Shown in pieces: positions 8,937 to 18,956 of a stretch of 64,000 nucleotides of DNA. The stretch is taken from NCBI GenBank assembly GCA_024681795.1, contig JAILAD010000078.1, forward strand, positions 145,524 to 209,523. Direction: 5' to 3'. The notes below the pieces were generated by a model. That model saw nothing but the letters and a program-made list of their open reading frames with translations, was not told where the DNA came from and made no database searches. The stretch is from Lachnospiraceae bacterium (GTDB taxonomy: Bacteria; Bacillota; Clostridia; Lachnospirales; Lachnospiraceae). The position numbers and the translations under genes were made by a program. How positions within the stretch are numbered: position 1 is the stretch's first letter; each line of letters opens with the position of its first letter.

Positions 8937-10610
8937 TCATCGGTTTTCCCTGTTCATGATTTCAATTGCCTTATCCGTAATTTCTGCAGGATAACCCATG
9001 ATTTTCAAAAGCGCAATTGCATTTCTTGTTGTGGCATAACCATCCTTTAACTGATAAGGGAACGTAATGTCATCTTCTTTGATTTCCTCGTCAAAATGGT
9101 AATTCGTATAAAGCGGCGGTAACATATGTGCCAGTTCAATATCATGCGTGGCTGCAAAACAGATATTGCCGTCTTTTTGCATATATCGCATAATTTCACA
9201 GCCTGCGGCAATCCGTTCTTTCGTATTCGTTCCGCGAAGCACTTCGTCCACAAAACTTAAGACTTTCATCTCGGGATTTTCAATGGCACTTAGAATCCGC
9301 TTGATTGACTTGATTTCCGCCATATAATAACTGTCTCCCGCTTCCATATCGTCCTTTAATGACATGGATGAATAAACGCAGAACATATCCGCTTTATAAG
9401 AATTTGCATATACGGTATGCATACTCTGTGCAAGAATTGCATTGATTCCGATCATTCGTAAAAAAGTTGATTTTCCGGATGCATTGGAACCGGTCAGGAG
9501 AATACCGCCCGATACGTCTATGGAATTCGAAACACCTTTGTCATAAAGCAGCGGATGAATCATATCCTTTGCAGATAACGTACAGTCCTCCGTAAATTCC
9601 GGAATCGTATAATACGGCAGGCTTTTACGGTAGGATGCAACATTCACAGCAAAATCCAGTTTTCCGAGCGTTTCAAACAAGGTATCCACAGCCGAAATGT
9701 TGGACTCCACCTGTTTTTTCATCCGAAAGAACAGAAAGATGTCGATATGAAAAAACATTTTCACAAAATTCAAAAGACCGTTTCCGACATCTCCGACTGC
9801 CGTTGTGGTATCGGACTGAAGGAAAAACAAATTGCCGGAGGATATCTGTCCGAGCCGGCTTTTGGCTTCTTTTAATTCCGCCTTTGCATCTGCAAATTCA
9901 TCCGGAAGAAGTTTGATCACTTTATTCGTAATTTTAAGCATCCGTAAAATATACTCAAAACTATAAAAATAAGGCGCAATCTTCTTCTTTCGGAATAAAT
10001 AAACACAGATGTTTATGATAATCCAGAGGATGAAAAGCATAAGTCCCGGATAAAACGCAAAAAACATCAGGACAATAAACCCGATGTAAACAAGCCAGTC
10101 CAATATGGTTAATACGGGAATATCCTGCGGAACTTCGGACAGAAATTCCAAATAATCATAAAGAGAAAATTTGCCGCTTCTTCCGAGCTTTGCCATCAGC
10201 ACCTGAAAATCGGTACGCAGGTTTTCGTTTTCCGAAAAGCAGTCGCTGTAACGGTCAATCCGCTCAAACTCGCCGAATTCGGAATCAAGCGCCGGGACAC
10301 GGAGTCTGTAGTACAAATATTCATCACCGACAGACGAATAGGAATGATTGTATTTTTTGATAAAGGTATCGAGCGAAAAATCATTCCAGGTAATATCATC
10401 TATGACAAAGCAGCCTTCCGAGTGACGTTTGTAATACCCGGGCATGGCCTGCAGGCGTTCTCTGGAATAGGAATCCGAAAGCGGTTTGTCAAAATTACGC
10501 TTTAACCGGCTTCGAAATGCATTTTCTTTCTGCTTTTCAAAGAAATGACCGATTAAGAGAATTCCTCCGATAATCGCCAATATAACAATCACAACAATAA
10601 GTTTATCCAT
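8937..10610 (-). CDS. Membrane-anchored MutS-domain V ATPase
   Basis: A 557-residue protein with the MutS C-terminal ATPase: Walker A in LTGSNASGKSTFLRMIG, SLKDDMEAGDSYYMAEIKSI, Walker B VLSFVDEVLRGTNTKER and the ATHD switch. Unlike MutS it has an N-terminal TM helix (about residues 4-22) and a second hydrophobic pair near 170-205, and no mismatch-recognition domain. Proteins of this kind are often listed as MutS-family DNA mismatch repair proteins in clostridia; with membrane segments, a classical repair role is doubtful. It overlaps cdd by one base (TAATG), so the two are translationally coupled. Confidence 0.85.
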   Translation of the reverse strand: MDKLIVVIVILAIIGGILLIGHFFEKQKENAFRSRLKRNFDKPLSDSYSRERLQAMPGYYKRHSEGCFVIDDITWNDFSLDTFIKKYNHSYSSVGDEYLYYRLRVPALDSEFGEFERIDRYSDCFSENENLRTDFQVLMAKLGRSGKFSLYDYLEFLSEVPQDIPVLTILDWLVYIGFIVLMFFAFYPGLMLFILWIIINICVYLFRKKKIAPYFYSFEYILRMLKITNKVIKLLPDEFADAKAELKEAKSRLGQISSGNLFFLQSDTTTAVGDVGNGLLNFVKMFFHIDIFLFFRMKKQVESNISAVDTLFETLGKLDFAVNVASYRKSLPYYTIPEFTEDCTLSAKDMIHPLLYDKGVSNSIDVSGGILLTGSNASGKSTFLRMIGINAILAQSMHTVYANSYKADMFCVYSSMSLKDDMEAGDSYYMAEIKSIKRILSAIENPEMKVLSFVDEVLRGTNTKERIAAGCEIMRYMQKDGNICFAATHDIELAHMLPPLYTNYHFDEEIKEDDITFPYQLKDGYATTRNAIALLKIMGYPAEITDKAIEIMNRENR

Positions 10611-11095
10611 TACTGTACTTCTTTCAAATGCTCCGGACCGAAACTGTCGGGAAGTAACCGTTCCAGAGTGGTAACATTATAATCATCCTCGGATTTCGCG
10701 ATAATAATTTCCAAAGACTCTTTTCCGAATTCCCTGAGTACCTGTCTGCATGCACCGCAGGGGTAAGCATATCCATCCGGTTCTTCCCCTTTTTTTCCAC
10801 CTGCAATTGCAATCCGGACAATTTCTTTTCCCGTCTTTCGCAAATCATTCCCTTTTGTTTCGGAACCGCTTCCGGAAGCATCGCTGACAGCCTTGAAAAC
10901 AGCTACTCTCTCGGCACAGACTGTCAGTCCGTAAGATGCATTTTCAATGTTACACCCGTCATACATTGTTCCGTCCGAACACTCCGCGCAGGCGCCGACC
11001 GCATACCCGGAGTAATGGCAATACGAACTCTCCCGCATTTTTAATGCACGTGTAATCAGTGTCCTGATCTGATTTGAGCCGGTATCGGAATTCAT
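10610..11095 (-). CDS. cdd: Cytidine deaminase
   Basis: A 161-residue zinc enzyme converting cytidine and deoxycytidine to uridine and deoxyuridine. The signature is split as expected: CNIENASYGLTVCAERVAVF (C and E of the first motif) and PCGACRQVLREF (two zinc cysteines). Residues 70-90 (DASGSGSETKGNDLRKTGKE) form an insertion not usual in the ~130-residue family. GGAGG lies 7 nt upstream of the ATG. It neighbours purine nucleoside phosphorylase, suggesting a nucleoside-salvage pair. Confidence 0.93.
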   Translation of the reverse strand: MNSDTGSNQIRTLITRALKMRESSYCHYSGYAVGACAECSDGTMYDGCNIENASYGLTVCAERVAVFKAVSDASGSGSETKGNDLRKTGKEIVRIAIAGGKKGEEPDGYAYPCGACRQVLREFGKESLEIIIAKSEDDYNVTTLERLLPDSFGPEHLKEVQ

Positions 11096-11146
11096 GTTTT
11101 TACCTCCGTGTAGACGATTGCAATTACGATTTTTTCGGTACTGCGC

Positions 11147-11995
11147 TTATAAACTGCCCATCTTCGAAATACTGTCCGTCAGAAGCTGTTTAAATAAAGG
11201 TGCCGCTTTTGACGCTGCAGCCTGTACTTCTTCATGGGTTAACGGATTCGGTGAAATACCCGCCGCAAGATTGCAAACACAGGATATTCCGCAAACCTTC
11301 ATTCCCATATGGTTTGCAGCAATTGCTTCCACTACGGTGGACATTCCGACCGCATCAGCGCCGAGCGTCTGCATCATCCGGATTTCCGCGGGAGATTCAA
11401 AGGAAGGTCCCGTTGTCTGCACATAAACACCTTTTTTCAGGGGAATATTGTCTTCCCTTGCCGTATTTTCTATGATTTCGCAAAGTTCCGGACGATATAT
11501 ATGAGACATATCCGGAAATCTTGTCCCGAGTTCTTCGATATTCTGTCCGATTAAAGGATTCGGGGCAAATGAGGAAATATGATCCGTAATCATCATAAAA
11601 TCACCGGCGGAAAAATTCCTGTTAATGCCTCCGGATGCATTCGTCAGAAAAAGGATTTCAGCTCCCATCAGACCCATCAGGCGAATCGGCATAACCACTT
11701 CCTGCACCGAATATCCTTCGTAATAATGGACCCTGCCCTGCATACAGACAATCTTCACGCCGTTTAAAGTACCGAAAATATAATTTCCCGCATGTCCCAA
11801 AACGGAGGAAACCGGGAAATTTTCGATTTCCGAATACGGAATCACGCATTCCACATCGATATTTTTTGCAAAATCGCCGAGTCCGGAACCGAGTACCAAA
11901 GCAACTTTCGGTACAAAATCAGTTCTCTTCCGGATACATTTCAGGCAATTCTGTAATTTTTCATAAATAATCCTGGCATTTGTTTCGGATTTCAT
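11147..11995 (-). CDS. punA: Purine nucleoside phosphorylase, trimeric type
   Basis: A 282-residue phosphorylase releasing purine base and (deoxy)ribose-1-phosphate from inosine or guanosine. Motifs include VLGSGLGDFAKNI near residue 30, VLGHAGNYIFG (His loop), CMQGRVHYYEGYS, LTNASGGINR, and the base-contact region TTGPSFESPAEIRM with ADAVGMSTVVEAIAANHMG. Length and motifs fit the high-molecular-mass-independent (trimeric) PNP class. A strong GGGGGGAGG lies upstream. It clusters with cdd and a YjjG-type nucleotidase in an apparent nucleotide-salvage group. Confidence 0.93.
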   Translation of the reverse strand: MKSETNARIIYEKLQNCLKCIRKRTDFVPKVALVLGSGLGDFAKNIDVECVIPYSEIENFPVSSVLGHAGNYIFGTLNGVKIVCMQGRVHYYEGYSVQEVVMPIRLMGLMGAEILFLTNASGGINRNFSAGDFMMITDHISSFAPNPLIGQNIEELGTRFPDMSHIYRPELCEIIENTAREDNIPLKKGVYVQTTGPSFESPAEIRMMQTLGADAVGMSTVVEAIAANHMGMKVCGISCVCNLAAGISPNPLTHEEVQAAASKAAPLFKQLLTDSISKMGSL

Positions 11996-12032
11996 GGTTT
12001 AAATCCTCCCCCCTGCAAAATTTTTTATTCGT

Positions 12033-12716
12033 TTACAGGAAATTCAAAAGTTCCTTTAATCCGGAAACGACATAATCCGGCTCATATCCGTATCCCTCCG
12101 GCTTTTTTTTCGAAACCAGACAGGTATCGATTCCAGCATTGATTCCCCCCTGTACATCGGCAGTCATGGAATCTCCGATTATCAAGTATCTGGATTTGTC
12201 GAAATCACCGATCTGTTTCATGGCCGCTTCAAAGAATCCGGCATCCGGCTTTGCATACCCGACTTCCTCGGAAACAAAACTGCCGCATAAATACGGCCTT
12301 AATCCGCTTTCTTTTATTCTTCTTTCCTGAACTTCAATAAAACCGTTTGAGGCAATAAAGATTTTGTAACGCCCGGAAAGCTCCTTTACCACATCAAGCG
12401 CATCCGGCATCAGCTCGTGTCCTTCGGATAAAAAAACAATGTAATCCGTTTCCATTTTCATTTTTCCGGGATACGGAATGTCGTATCTGGAACAGATTAC
12501 CGGAAACCTGGAATAAACCAGTTCCTCTTTTGTAATATCTCCGCTTTCGAGCTTTGCCCATAAGGAGTTGTTCCATGAATCATAAAAAGAAATCATTTCT
12601 TCCGTTACTTCCGGAACACCGTATTTGAGTAAAAGTTTCGTAATAGCACCACGCATGGCGGAGTTGAAATTCAAAAGAGTCCTGTCGCAGTCGAACAAAA
12701 GATACTCATATTTCAT
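12033..12716 (-). CDS. HAD phosphatase, YjjG-type pyrimidine nucleotidase
   Basis: A 227-residue HAD-superfamily hydrolase: nucleophile motif LLFDCDRTLLNF (D9 and D11), IFIASNGF (motif II Ser-Asn), the Lys of GYAKPDAGFF (motif III) and IIGDSMTADVQGG (motif IV). The helical cap after residue 15 is the YjjG arrangement, whose members dephosphorylate noncanonical pyrimidine nucleoside monophosphates. Its start overlaps the preceding 88-residue gene by 4 nt. Placement next to punA and cdd agrees with nucleotide housekeeping. Confidence 0.85.
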   Translation of the reverse strand: MKYEYLLFDCDRTLLNFNSAMRGAITKLLLKYGVPEVTEEMISFYDSWNNSLWAKLESGDITKEELVYSRFPVICSRYDIPYPGKMKMETDYIVFLSEGHELMPDALDVVKELSGRYKIFIASNGFIEVQERRIKESGLRPYLCGSFVSEEVGYAKPDAGFFEAAMKQIGDFDKSRYLIIGDSMTADVQGGINAGIDTCLVSKKKPEGYGYEPDYVVSGLKELLNFL

Positions 12717-12979
12717 GACTCATCTCCGGCCTTTCTGCTTTCCGGTTCTTCTTCGTCAAATTCACAGGTAACAAAGAAACCACGCGGAGTTTTATTAATG
12801 CTCTTAACAATACCGTTTTTGCTTTTTAACCGCTCATAATAAAAATAATTGCCGCTCATTGCGACTGCAGGTTCTATTGTATAATAATAACTGGAAGGAA
12901 GAACACCTTCGGTTACTTTTACTTCATCCCCGACGTTTACAAGGTTCTCCCGCTCCATTTTAAAATCCATTAATCTCAT
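12713..12979 (-). CDS. Small protein of unknown function, SH3-like appearance
   Basis: An 88-residue soluble protein that is not recognised. It shows alternating hydrophobic strands and turns (VNVGDEVKVTEG, then VKSINKTPRGFFVTCEFDEE), the pattern of a small beta-barrel such as an SH3 or KOW fold, and ends in an acidic tail. GGGAT is 6 nt before the first ATG; in-frame ATGs at codons 4 and 8 are alternatives. The 4-nt overlap with the downstream HAD gene supports translation as an operon pair. Confidence 0.6.
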   Translation of the reverse strand: MRLMDFKMERENLVNVGDEVKVTEGVLPSSYYYTIEPAVAMSGNYFYYERLKSKNGIVKSINKTPRGFFVTCEFDEEEPESRKAGDES

Positions 12980-13044
12980 TTTTTATCCCGAATTATTGTA
13001 TCCTGAATTTTTCTTTTCATTAAAAAATCAATAAAATCCGAAAA

Positions 13045-14052
13045 TTACTGCCATTTCTTAACGTCAATCTCCGTCTTCTTGTCGCGCAGCATTAAATCTT
13101 TCAGACTGTCTGCAGCAGGAACGTCAGAAAAGAGAATTTCGTTCACTTTGTCTACAATCGGCATTTCGATTTCATACTGCTCCGAAAGTTTCTTTGCGGC
13201 TTTTGCGGAATAAACGCCCTCCACGACCATCTTCACTTCATCCATTGCTTCCTTTGCGGTATAACCTTTTCCGATCAAAATTCCTGCGCGTCTGTTTCTG
13301 GAATGCATACTTGCGCAGGTAACAATCAAATCACCGATACCGGAAAGTCCGTAAAATGTTTCGGGTTTGCCGCCCATTGCAACGCCCAGTCTGGAAATTT
13401 CAGCCATACCTCTTGTGATCAGAGCCGCTTTCGTGTTATCGCCGTAACCGAGACCGTCTGCGATTCCGGCTGCAAGTGCAATGACATTCTTTAATGCCGC
13501 ACCGATTTCAATCCCAAGTACATCGGGTGACGTATATACGCGGAACACAGGACTCATAAAGGTGTTTTGAATTTTTTCCGCCACTTCGCGTTTCTTTGCT
13601 CCGACTACAATTGTAGTAGGAATACCGCGGCCGACTTCTTCCGCATGGGAAGGACCGGATAATACGGCTACCGTACTTCCGGGAATTTCCTCGGTAATGA
13701 TTTCCGACATCGTATGAAGGGTTGATTCCTCAATTCCTTTGGAAACATTGACGATAATCTGCCCTTCTTTATAGAATTCCTTTAACAGTGCGGAAGTTTT
13801 TCTGACAAATACGGACGGAACCGCCATTACAAGAATCTCGGCATCTTTTACCGCAGACTCAAGATCCGATGAAAAAATCATATCTTCCGGTAATTTTACG
13901 CCTTTTAATTTATCAACATGCTCGTGTTCTCTGTTCAGCATTTCGATTTCATCGGATAATGCAGACCAGACCGTAACCTCGCATTTATTGTCATAAAGAA
14001 GTTTTGCCAGGGCTATTCCCCAGCTTCCCGCTCCGATTACCGTAACTTTCAT
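13045..14052 (-). CDS. gpsA: Glycerol-3-phosphate dehydrogenase [NAD(P)+]
   Basis: A 335-residue enzyme reducing dihydroxyacetone phosphate to sn-glycerol-3-phosphate for phospholipid synthesis. The N-terminal Rossmann motif is VIGAGSWGIALAKLL, the conserved NVSKGIEESTLHT and VLSGPSHAEEVGRG blocks follow, the catalytic Lys lies in IGAALKNVIALAAGIADGLG, and the C-terminal helical domain contains GIGDLIVTC and NRRAGILIGKG. AAGGAGG is 5 nt before the ATG. It immediately follows plsY, which uses its product. Confidence 0.96.
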   Translation of the reverse strand: MKVTVIGAGSWGIALAKLLYDNKCEVTVWSALSDEIEMLNREHEHVDKLKGVKLPEDMIFSSDLESAVKDAEILVMAVPSVFVRKTSALLKEFYKEGQIIVNVSKGIEESTLHTMSEIITEEIPGSTVAVLSGPSHAEEVGRGIPTTIVVGAKKREVAEKIQNTFMSPVFRVYTSPDVLGIEIGAALKNVIALAAGIADGLGYGDNTKAALITRGMAEISRLGVAMGGKPETFYGLSGIGDLIVTCASMHSRNRRAGILIGKGYTAKEAMDEVKMVVEGVYSAKAAKKLSEQYEIEMPIVDKVNEILFSDVPAADSLKDLMLRDKKTEIDVKKWQ

Positions 14053-14088
14053 ATATTCCTCCTTAAAAAAGATTCTGGATTTTCAATA

Positions 14089-14916
14089 TCAAAGGGAATT
14101 TTTCATATTCTGTTCTCTCACAGCATCTTCATCCACCATATATACCGTTTCGTTTATATCGCTCAAATCGACCGTTTTGTCAGAATCGTTCAGATCTGTC
14201 GTATCATCCCTGATTACTTCTTTCTCCCGGTCTTCCTCTTCGACTTTTTCGTCATCGGGAGGAATTTCCGCAGGCATTTTTTTCTTGGAAAGATAGGTTT
14301 TCTTTTCACACCCGTTAATCAAATTCGCAATATTCTTCCGATGCTGGAATATATTCAGCATTACAAGGCTGCCTGCAATAATATAGAGTTCCAGAAGCTG
14401 TGCCGGAGTAAGCCCGAAGAAACCGAGCTGTCCGAAAATCACAACCTGCGAGATAAAACCGAGACTAAAGAAAATACTGCTTAACGACACATAGTGAGTC
14501 AGCACGTAAATCCCGATAAAAATAACGGTCTGTGCCGGAATGATTCCGGGGTAAAATGCAGCACAAAGGCCGACGAAAGAAGCGACACCCTTGCCTCCGC
14601 GAAATTTTAAATAAAACGGATAATCATGGCCGAGAATAACACCCGCAGCCGCATAGATACGAATCAGATATTTCATATCCGGATAACGGTTATGAAAAAT
14701 CAGCCAGCAGACAAGCATGGCGATAAAACATTTCAGCAAATCTCCCGCAAGCACGATTGCACCTGCACGGCGGCCCAAAACACGCAAAGTATTCGTGGTA
14801 CCGGCATTCCCGGAGCCATGCTCCCGGATGTCAATTCCGCGGACTTTTCCGACAATATATGCAACGGATACGGAACCGAGAAAGTATCCGATTAATAAGC
14901 ACCATAAGCGAAACAT
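14089..14916 (-). CDS. plsY: Glycerol-3-phosphate acyltransferase PlsY with acidic extension
   Basis: An integral membrane enzyme that transfers the acyl group from acyl-phosphate to glycerol-3-phosphate. Three PlsY motifs are visible: GSVSVAYIVGK, HGSGNAGTTNTLR, and KFRGGKGVAS, within five to six TM helices over residues 1-200. The family is normally about 200 residues; here some 75 extra residues follow, rich in Asp, Glu, Lys and Thr, with no recognisable domain. It starts 3 nt after der and precedes gpsA, giving a phospholipid pair. Confidence 0.94.
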   Translation of the reverse strand: MFRLWCLLIGYFLGSVSVAYIVGKVRGIDIREHGSGNAGTTNTLRVLGRRAGAIVLAGDLLKCFIAMLVCWLIFHNRYPDMKYLIRIYAAAGVILGHDYPFYLKFRGGKGVASFVGLCAAFYPGIIPAQTVIFIGIYVLTHYVSLSSIFFSLGFISQVVIFGQLGFFGLTPAQLLELYIIAGSLVMLNIFQHRKNIANLINGCEKKTYLSKKKMPAEIPPDDEKVEEEDREKEVIRDDTTDLNDSDKTVDLSDINETVYMVDEDAVREQNMKNSL

Positions 14917-14919
14917 GGA

Positions 14920-16254
14920 CTATTCATTTTCCTTTCTTTCGCGAATAATAAAATGTAACGGTGTTCCCTTGAATCCAAAGGCATCACGTATACGGTTTTC
15001 GATATATCTGGTATAAGAAAAATGCATCAGTTCCTTATCGTTGACGAAAATCACAAACGTGGGAGGTTTCACTGAAACCTGCGTAATATAGAAAAGACGA
15101 AGTCTCTTTCCTTTATCGGTAGGCGGTTGCTGCATGGCAACCGCTTCCGTCATAATCTCGTTTAAAACACCCGTCTGAACACGAAGCGCATGATTCTCCA
15201 TTACCATGTCAATGGTTTCAAACAGTTTCGGAAGTCTCTGTCCGGTCGTTGCGGATACATAAAGAATTTCGGCATAAGGCATGAAGGATAATGTATCACG
15301 AACCTTTTTGGTAAACTCATTCATGGTCTTATTGTCTTTTTCGACGGCATCCCATTTGTTTACTGCAATAATCATTCCTTTTCCGCGCTCGTGAGCAACA
15401 CCGGCAATCTTTGCATCCTGTTCCGTTACTCCTTCCGTTGCATCGATGACAAGAACGACGACATCTGCACGTTCAACTGCGGCAACGGTACGCACAATCA
15501 TATACCGTTCCAGTTCTTCCTTGATTTTGCTTTTTCTTCGAAGACCTGCGGTATCGATTAAAACATATTGTTTTTTGTTATAGGTTACTTCGGTATCCAC
15601 GGCATCCCGGGTGGTTCCGGCAATATCAGAAACAATCACACGGTTTTCACCGATCAGTTTATTGATAATGGAGGATTTCCCGACGTTCGGCTTTCCGACA
15701 ATCGCAACTTTCGGACGGTCATCTTCTTCTTCCTTATCGGAGCCTTCCGGAAACAGTTCGATTACGGCATCGAGCATTTCACCGAAACCGAGACGGTTTG
15801 CGGCGGAAACGGGATAAGGCTCTCCGATTCCGAGATTATAAAACTCATAAACATCCGCCATCTGCTTTGCCGGATTGTCAACCTTGTTTACAACAAGAAC
15901 AACGGGCTTCCCGCTTTTTCTTAACATGTTGCAGACATGCATGTCCGCATCCACAAGTCCCTGTTTTAAATCCACCAGAAACATAATCACATCCGCAGAT
16001 GCGATGGCCATTTCCGCCTGTTCCCTCATCTGCGAAAGAATGATATCTTTCGAATCCGGCTCGATTCCGCCGGTATCAATCAGTGTAAATTTATGATTCA
16101 GCCACTCCACATCCGCATAAATACGGTCTCTCGTAATTCCGGGAGTGTCTTTTACAATTGAAATCCTCTCGCCTGCCAGCACATTAAAAAGTGTGGATTT
16201 TCCGACATTGGGACGACCCACAACTGCGACGATCGGTTTACCCTTCTTTTTCAT
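14920..16254 (-). CDS. der: Ribosome-assembly GTPase Der (EngA)
   Basis: A 444-residue tandem-GTPase protein required for 50S subunit assembly. It has two G domains: first [14 protein letters not shown] with DTPGITRD and NKVD, second [16 protein letters not shown] with [19 protein letters not shown] and VNKWD. A C-terminal KH-like domain ends at RERKENE. The acidic linker between the domains ([11 protein letters not shown]) is as expected. It lies between the DUF512 radical-SAM gene and plsY, a common clostridial order. Confidence 0.97.
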   Translation of the reverse strand: MKKKGKPIVAVVGRPNVGKSTLFNVLAGERISIVKDTPGITRDRIYADVEWLNHKFTLIDTGGIEPDSKDIILSQMREQAEMAIASADVIMFLVDLKQGLVDADMHVCNMLRKSGKPVVLVVNKVDNPAKQMADVYEFYNLGIGEPYPVSAANRLGFGEMLDAVIELFPEGSDKEEEDDRPKVAIVGKPNVGKSSIINKLIGENRVIVSDIAGTTRDAVDTEVTYNKKQYVLIDTAGLRRKSKIKEELERYMIVRTVAAVERADVVVLVIDATEGVTEQDAKIAGVAHERGKGMIIAVNKWDAVEKDNKTMNEFTKKVRDTLSFMPYAEILYVSATTGQRLPKLFETIDMVMENHALRVQTGVLNEIMTEAVAMQQPPTDKGKRLRLFYITQVSVKPPTFVIFVNDKELMHFSYTRYIENRIRDAFGFKGTPLHFIIRERKENE

Positions 16255-16280
16255 TACAAAAATCCTTTAACAAAATACCA

Positions 16281-17681
16281 TCAAGGTATATATTTCATAA
16301 TACTTTCGATAAAATCACTACCACTAGATTTTACTATATCTAACCTGCAATGTAAAGCCGATTCAACCTCCGTTACCGTGATGTCATCCAGAAAAACTTC
16401 TTCACCAAACCGAAGCATCGTATCCGGAATCAGCAGAATTTCTCCGAGGTCCTTTCCCTTTAACTGGGAGATTAAATCCTGTCCCGTAATGAGTCCCGCA
16501 ACGGTAATACGTTCTCCGAAAAAATCATTCCGGATCGGATAAATTTTCACTTTCATACCGATTCCGAAACGGTTGACAGTCTCTTCCAGTTCCTTGGCAA
16601 GTGCGGAAAGAATCGGTCCGAACAGCATTCCGGTGGCAACAGAAATAACCGGTAAAGAATTATTGCCGCCGGCAGATTTTGACTTATCCGGTCTGCCAAT
16701 ATCCTCTTCAAATTTGCCATATATTGTTTGACCTAATCGATTAACCACAATATCTAGACTGCCATAAAACTCCTCCGTGAAGTTACGTACCATTCCGACT
16801 CCGTTTTCAAGCTGGAGATATCCGTCATAACGATCTTCCTCCGGGAGTTTCCTTCCGGCCAGTAAATACCATTCATCTGAGGCATGTACGAAATGAATTC
16901 CTTTTTCAGCGAAGGCCTTCTTCTGCCATCGTTCAATCCGGTCAACAACTTCACAGGCATCTTCAGCATCAAACGGTTCGAGCGGATACAGTCCGTCACG
17001 GTATTTGGACAAGCCAACCGGAACAACCGAAACACTCCGAAGAACCGGAGCATATTTGTACATCTCCCCGATGGAAAATTCCAACTCCTCTCCGTCATTG
17101 ACTCCCTTGCACAATACAATCTGGCCGTTCATTTCGATTCCGGCATCATATAACTGTTTTGCTTTCTTCAATGCCTCTCCCGCAAAGCGGTTATTCAGCA
17201 TTTTACACCGGAGTTCCGGATTCATGGTTTGAAAAGATATGTTGATTGGTTCCATCCGGTACCGGATTATTTTTTCGACATCTCTGTCACTTAAATTTGT
17301 CAGCGTAACATAGTTTCCCTGCAGAAATGACAGTCTTGTATCATCGTCTTTAAAATACAAAGTCTCCCGCATACCGGGAGGCATCTGGTCAATAAAACAG
17401 AAAATACATTTATTTTTACAGCTTCTGTAATTATCCATAAAGGAATTCTCGAAAACAAGACCCAAATCTTCCTCTGCGTCTTTTTCGATTTCAATTTCCA
17501 CAACTTCGCCCTGAACCGACTCCACTTCGAGTACCAGAAATTCATCCGAAATCAGATACTGGTAATCAAAAGTATCCTCAATCGGGGTTCCGTTTACGGA
17601 AATGAGTTTATCTCCTTTTTCAAAACCGCATTCCTCCGCGATACTGCCCGGAAGAATGCGGTCAATTACATGTTTTTTCAT
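16281..17681 (-). CDS. DUF512 radical-SAM protein with N-terminal PDZ domain
   Basis: A 466-residue protein. Residues 1-70 resemble a PDZ domain (RILPGSIAEECGFEKGDKLI). Around residue 90 the cysteine cluster CKNKCIFCFIDQMPPGMR gives a CxxxCxxC Fe-S motif of radical-SAM type, followed by FLQGNYVTLTNL and a C-terminal DUF512 domain (VTGQDLISQLKG-like GLITGQDLISQL, then ILLIPDTMLRFGEEVFLDD). The gene is regularly linked to der in Clostridia, which hints at a ribosome or translation link, but the reaction is not established. Nine nt separate it from tyrS upstream. Confidence 0.9.
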   Translation of the reverse strand: MKKHVIDRILPGSIAEECGFEKGDKLISVNGTPIEDTFDYQYLISDEFLVLEVESVQGEVVEIEIEKDAEEDLGLVFENSFMDNYRSCKNKCIFCFIDQMPPGMRETLYFKDDDTRLSFLQGNYVTLTNLSDRDVEKIIRYRMEPINISFQTMNPELRCKMLNNRFAGEALKKAKQLYDAGIEMNGQIVLCKGVNDGEELEFSIGEMYKYAPVLRSVSVVPVGLSKYRDGLYPLEPFDAEDACEVVDRIERWQKKAFAEKGIHFVHASDEWYLLAGRKLPEEDRYDGYLQLENGVGMVRNFTEEFYGSLDIVVNRLGQTIYGKFEEDIGRPDKSKSAGGNNSLPVISVATGMLFGPILSALAKELEETVNRFGIGMKVKIYPIRNDFFGERITVAGLITGQDLISQLKGKDLGEILLIPDTMLRFGEEVFLDDITVTEVESALHCRLDIVKSSGSDFIESIMKYIP

Positions 17682-17689
17682 GTTTCTCT

Positions 17690-18925
17690 TTACTGAAGTA
17701 CAATCTTCTTGAAGTTTTTCTTGCCTTTACGTACTATCATTTCGGTATTTCCGATAAATTCTTTGTCGTAGGTCGTATATACATCCGTAATCTTTTCATC
17801 ATTTACGGTTACGCCGCCCTGATCGATTGCGCGTCTTGCATCGGATCTGGACGTTGCCATACCGGATTTTACCAGAATTGCCATCAGGTCAATTTTGCCT
17901 TCGTTAAAATCATCGTCGGAAAGTTCGCATTTCGGCATATTTTCGGAATTGGATCCGCCTCCGAATAACGCAAGGGAAGCTTCTTTTGCTTTTCCCGCTT
18001 CTTCGGCACCGTGTACGAGCGATGTCAGTTCGTAAGCCAGAATATCCTTTGCTTCATTTAATTTGCTTCCCTCCCAGGAATTCATCAGATTGATTTCTTC
18101 AACCGGAAGGAAGGTCAGCATACGAATGCAGTTTAAAACATCTTTGTCATCCACGTTTCTCCAGTACTGGTAGAATTCATACGGTGTCGTCTTGTTGGCA
18201 TCCAGCCATACCGCACCGTTTGCGGTTTTACCCATCTTCTTTCCTTCGGAATTCAGAAGTAACGTAATGGTCATGGCATGTGCATCGTCTTTTCCGAGTT
18301 TTTTGTGAACAAGTTCACGTCCGCCCAGCATGTTGGACCACTGGTCGTCTCCGCCGAACTGAAGATTGCAGCCGTACTCCTCGTATAATTTCAGAAAATC
18401 ATAACTCTGCATCAGCATGTAATTAAATTCCAGGAAACTTAAACCGTCTTCGCTCGCAAGCCGCTGCTTGTAGCACTCCGCGCGGAGCATATTGTTTACC
18501 TTAAAGCAGGAACCGATATCCCGGATGAATTCAATATAATTTAAATCACGAAGCCAGTCGGCATTATTCACCATTCTTGCCTTGCCTTCTCCGAATTCGA
18601 TAAAACGACTCATCTGTTTTTTAAAGCATTCGCAGTTATGGTCAATGGTTTCCGTTGTCATCATCTTACGAAGGTCCGTACGTCCCGTCGGATCGCCGAT
18701 CATTGCGGTTCCTCCGCCTACTAAGGCAATCGGTTTGTTTCCGGCCATCTGAAGTCTCTTCATCAGACAAAGAGCCATAAAATGACCTACATGGAGGCTG
18801 TCGGCCGTCGGATCGAATCCGATATAAAAGGTTGCCTTTCCGCCGTTAATCAGCTCTTTTACGGCTTCTTCATCCGTAAACTGTGCAAGTAAACCTCTTG
18901 CCTGTAATTCATCAAAAATAGTCAT
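17690..18925 (-). CDS. tyrS: Tyrosyl-tRNA synthetase
   Basis: A 411-residue class I synthetase attaching tyrosine to tRNA-Tyr. The HIGH-type motif is in GFDPTADSLHVGHFMALCLM, the tyrosine-binding region includes LQFGGDDQWSNMLGGREL, and KMGKTANGAVWLD is the KMSKS-type loop. A C-terminal S4 RNA-binding domain covers about residues 345-411 (GMATSRSDARRAIDQGGVTV). GGAGAAGGG precedes the ATG. Only 31 nt separate it from yraN, leaving no space for a T-box leader. Confidence 0.96.
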   Translation of the reverse strand: MTIFDELQARGLLAQFTDEEAVKELINGGKATFYIGFDPTADSLHVGHFMALCLMKRLQMAGNKPIALVGGGTAMIGDPTGRTDLRKMMTTETIDHNCECFKKQMSRFIEFGEGKARMVNNADWLRDLNYIEFIRDIGSCFKVNNMLRAECYKQRLASEDGLSFLEFNYMLMQSYDFLKLYEEYGCNLQFGGDDQWSNMLGGRELVHKKLGKDDAHAMTITLLLNSEGKKMGKTANGAVWLDANKTTPYEFYQYWRNVDDKDVLNCIRMLTFLPVEEINLMNSWEGSKLNEAKDILAYELTSLVHGAEEAGKAKEASLALFGGGSNSENMPKCELSDDDFNEGKIDLMAILVKSGMATSRSDARRAIDQGGVTVNDEKITDVYTTYDKEFIGNTEMIVRKGKKNFKKIVLQ

Positions 18926-18956
18926 TTCCCTTCTCCTTTATAATAAATACATGATT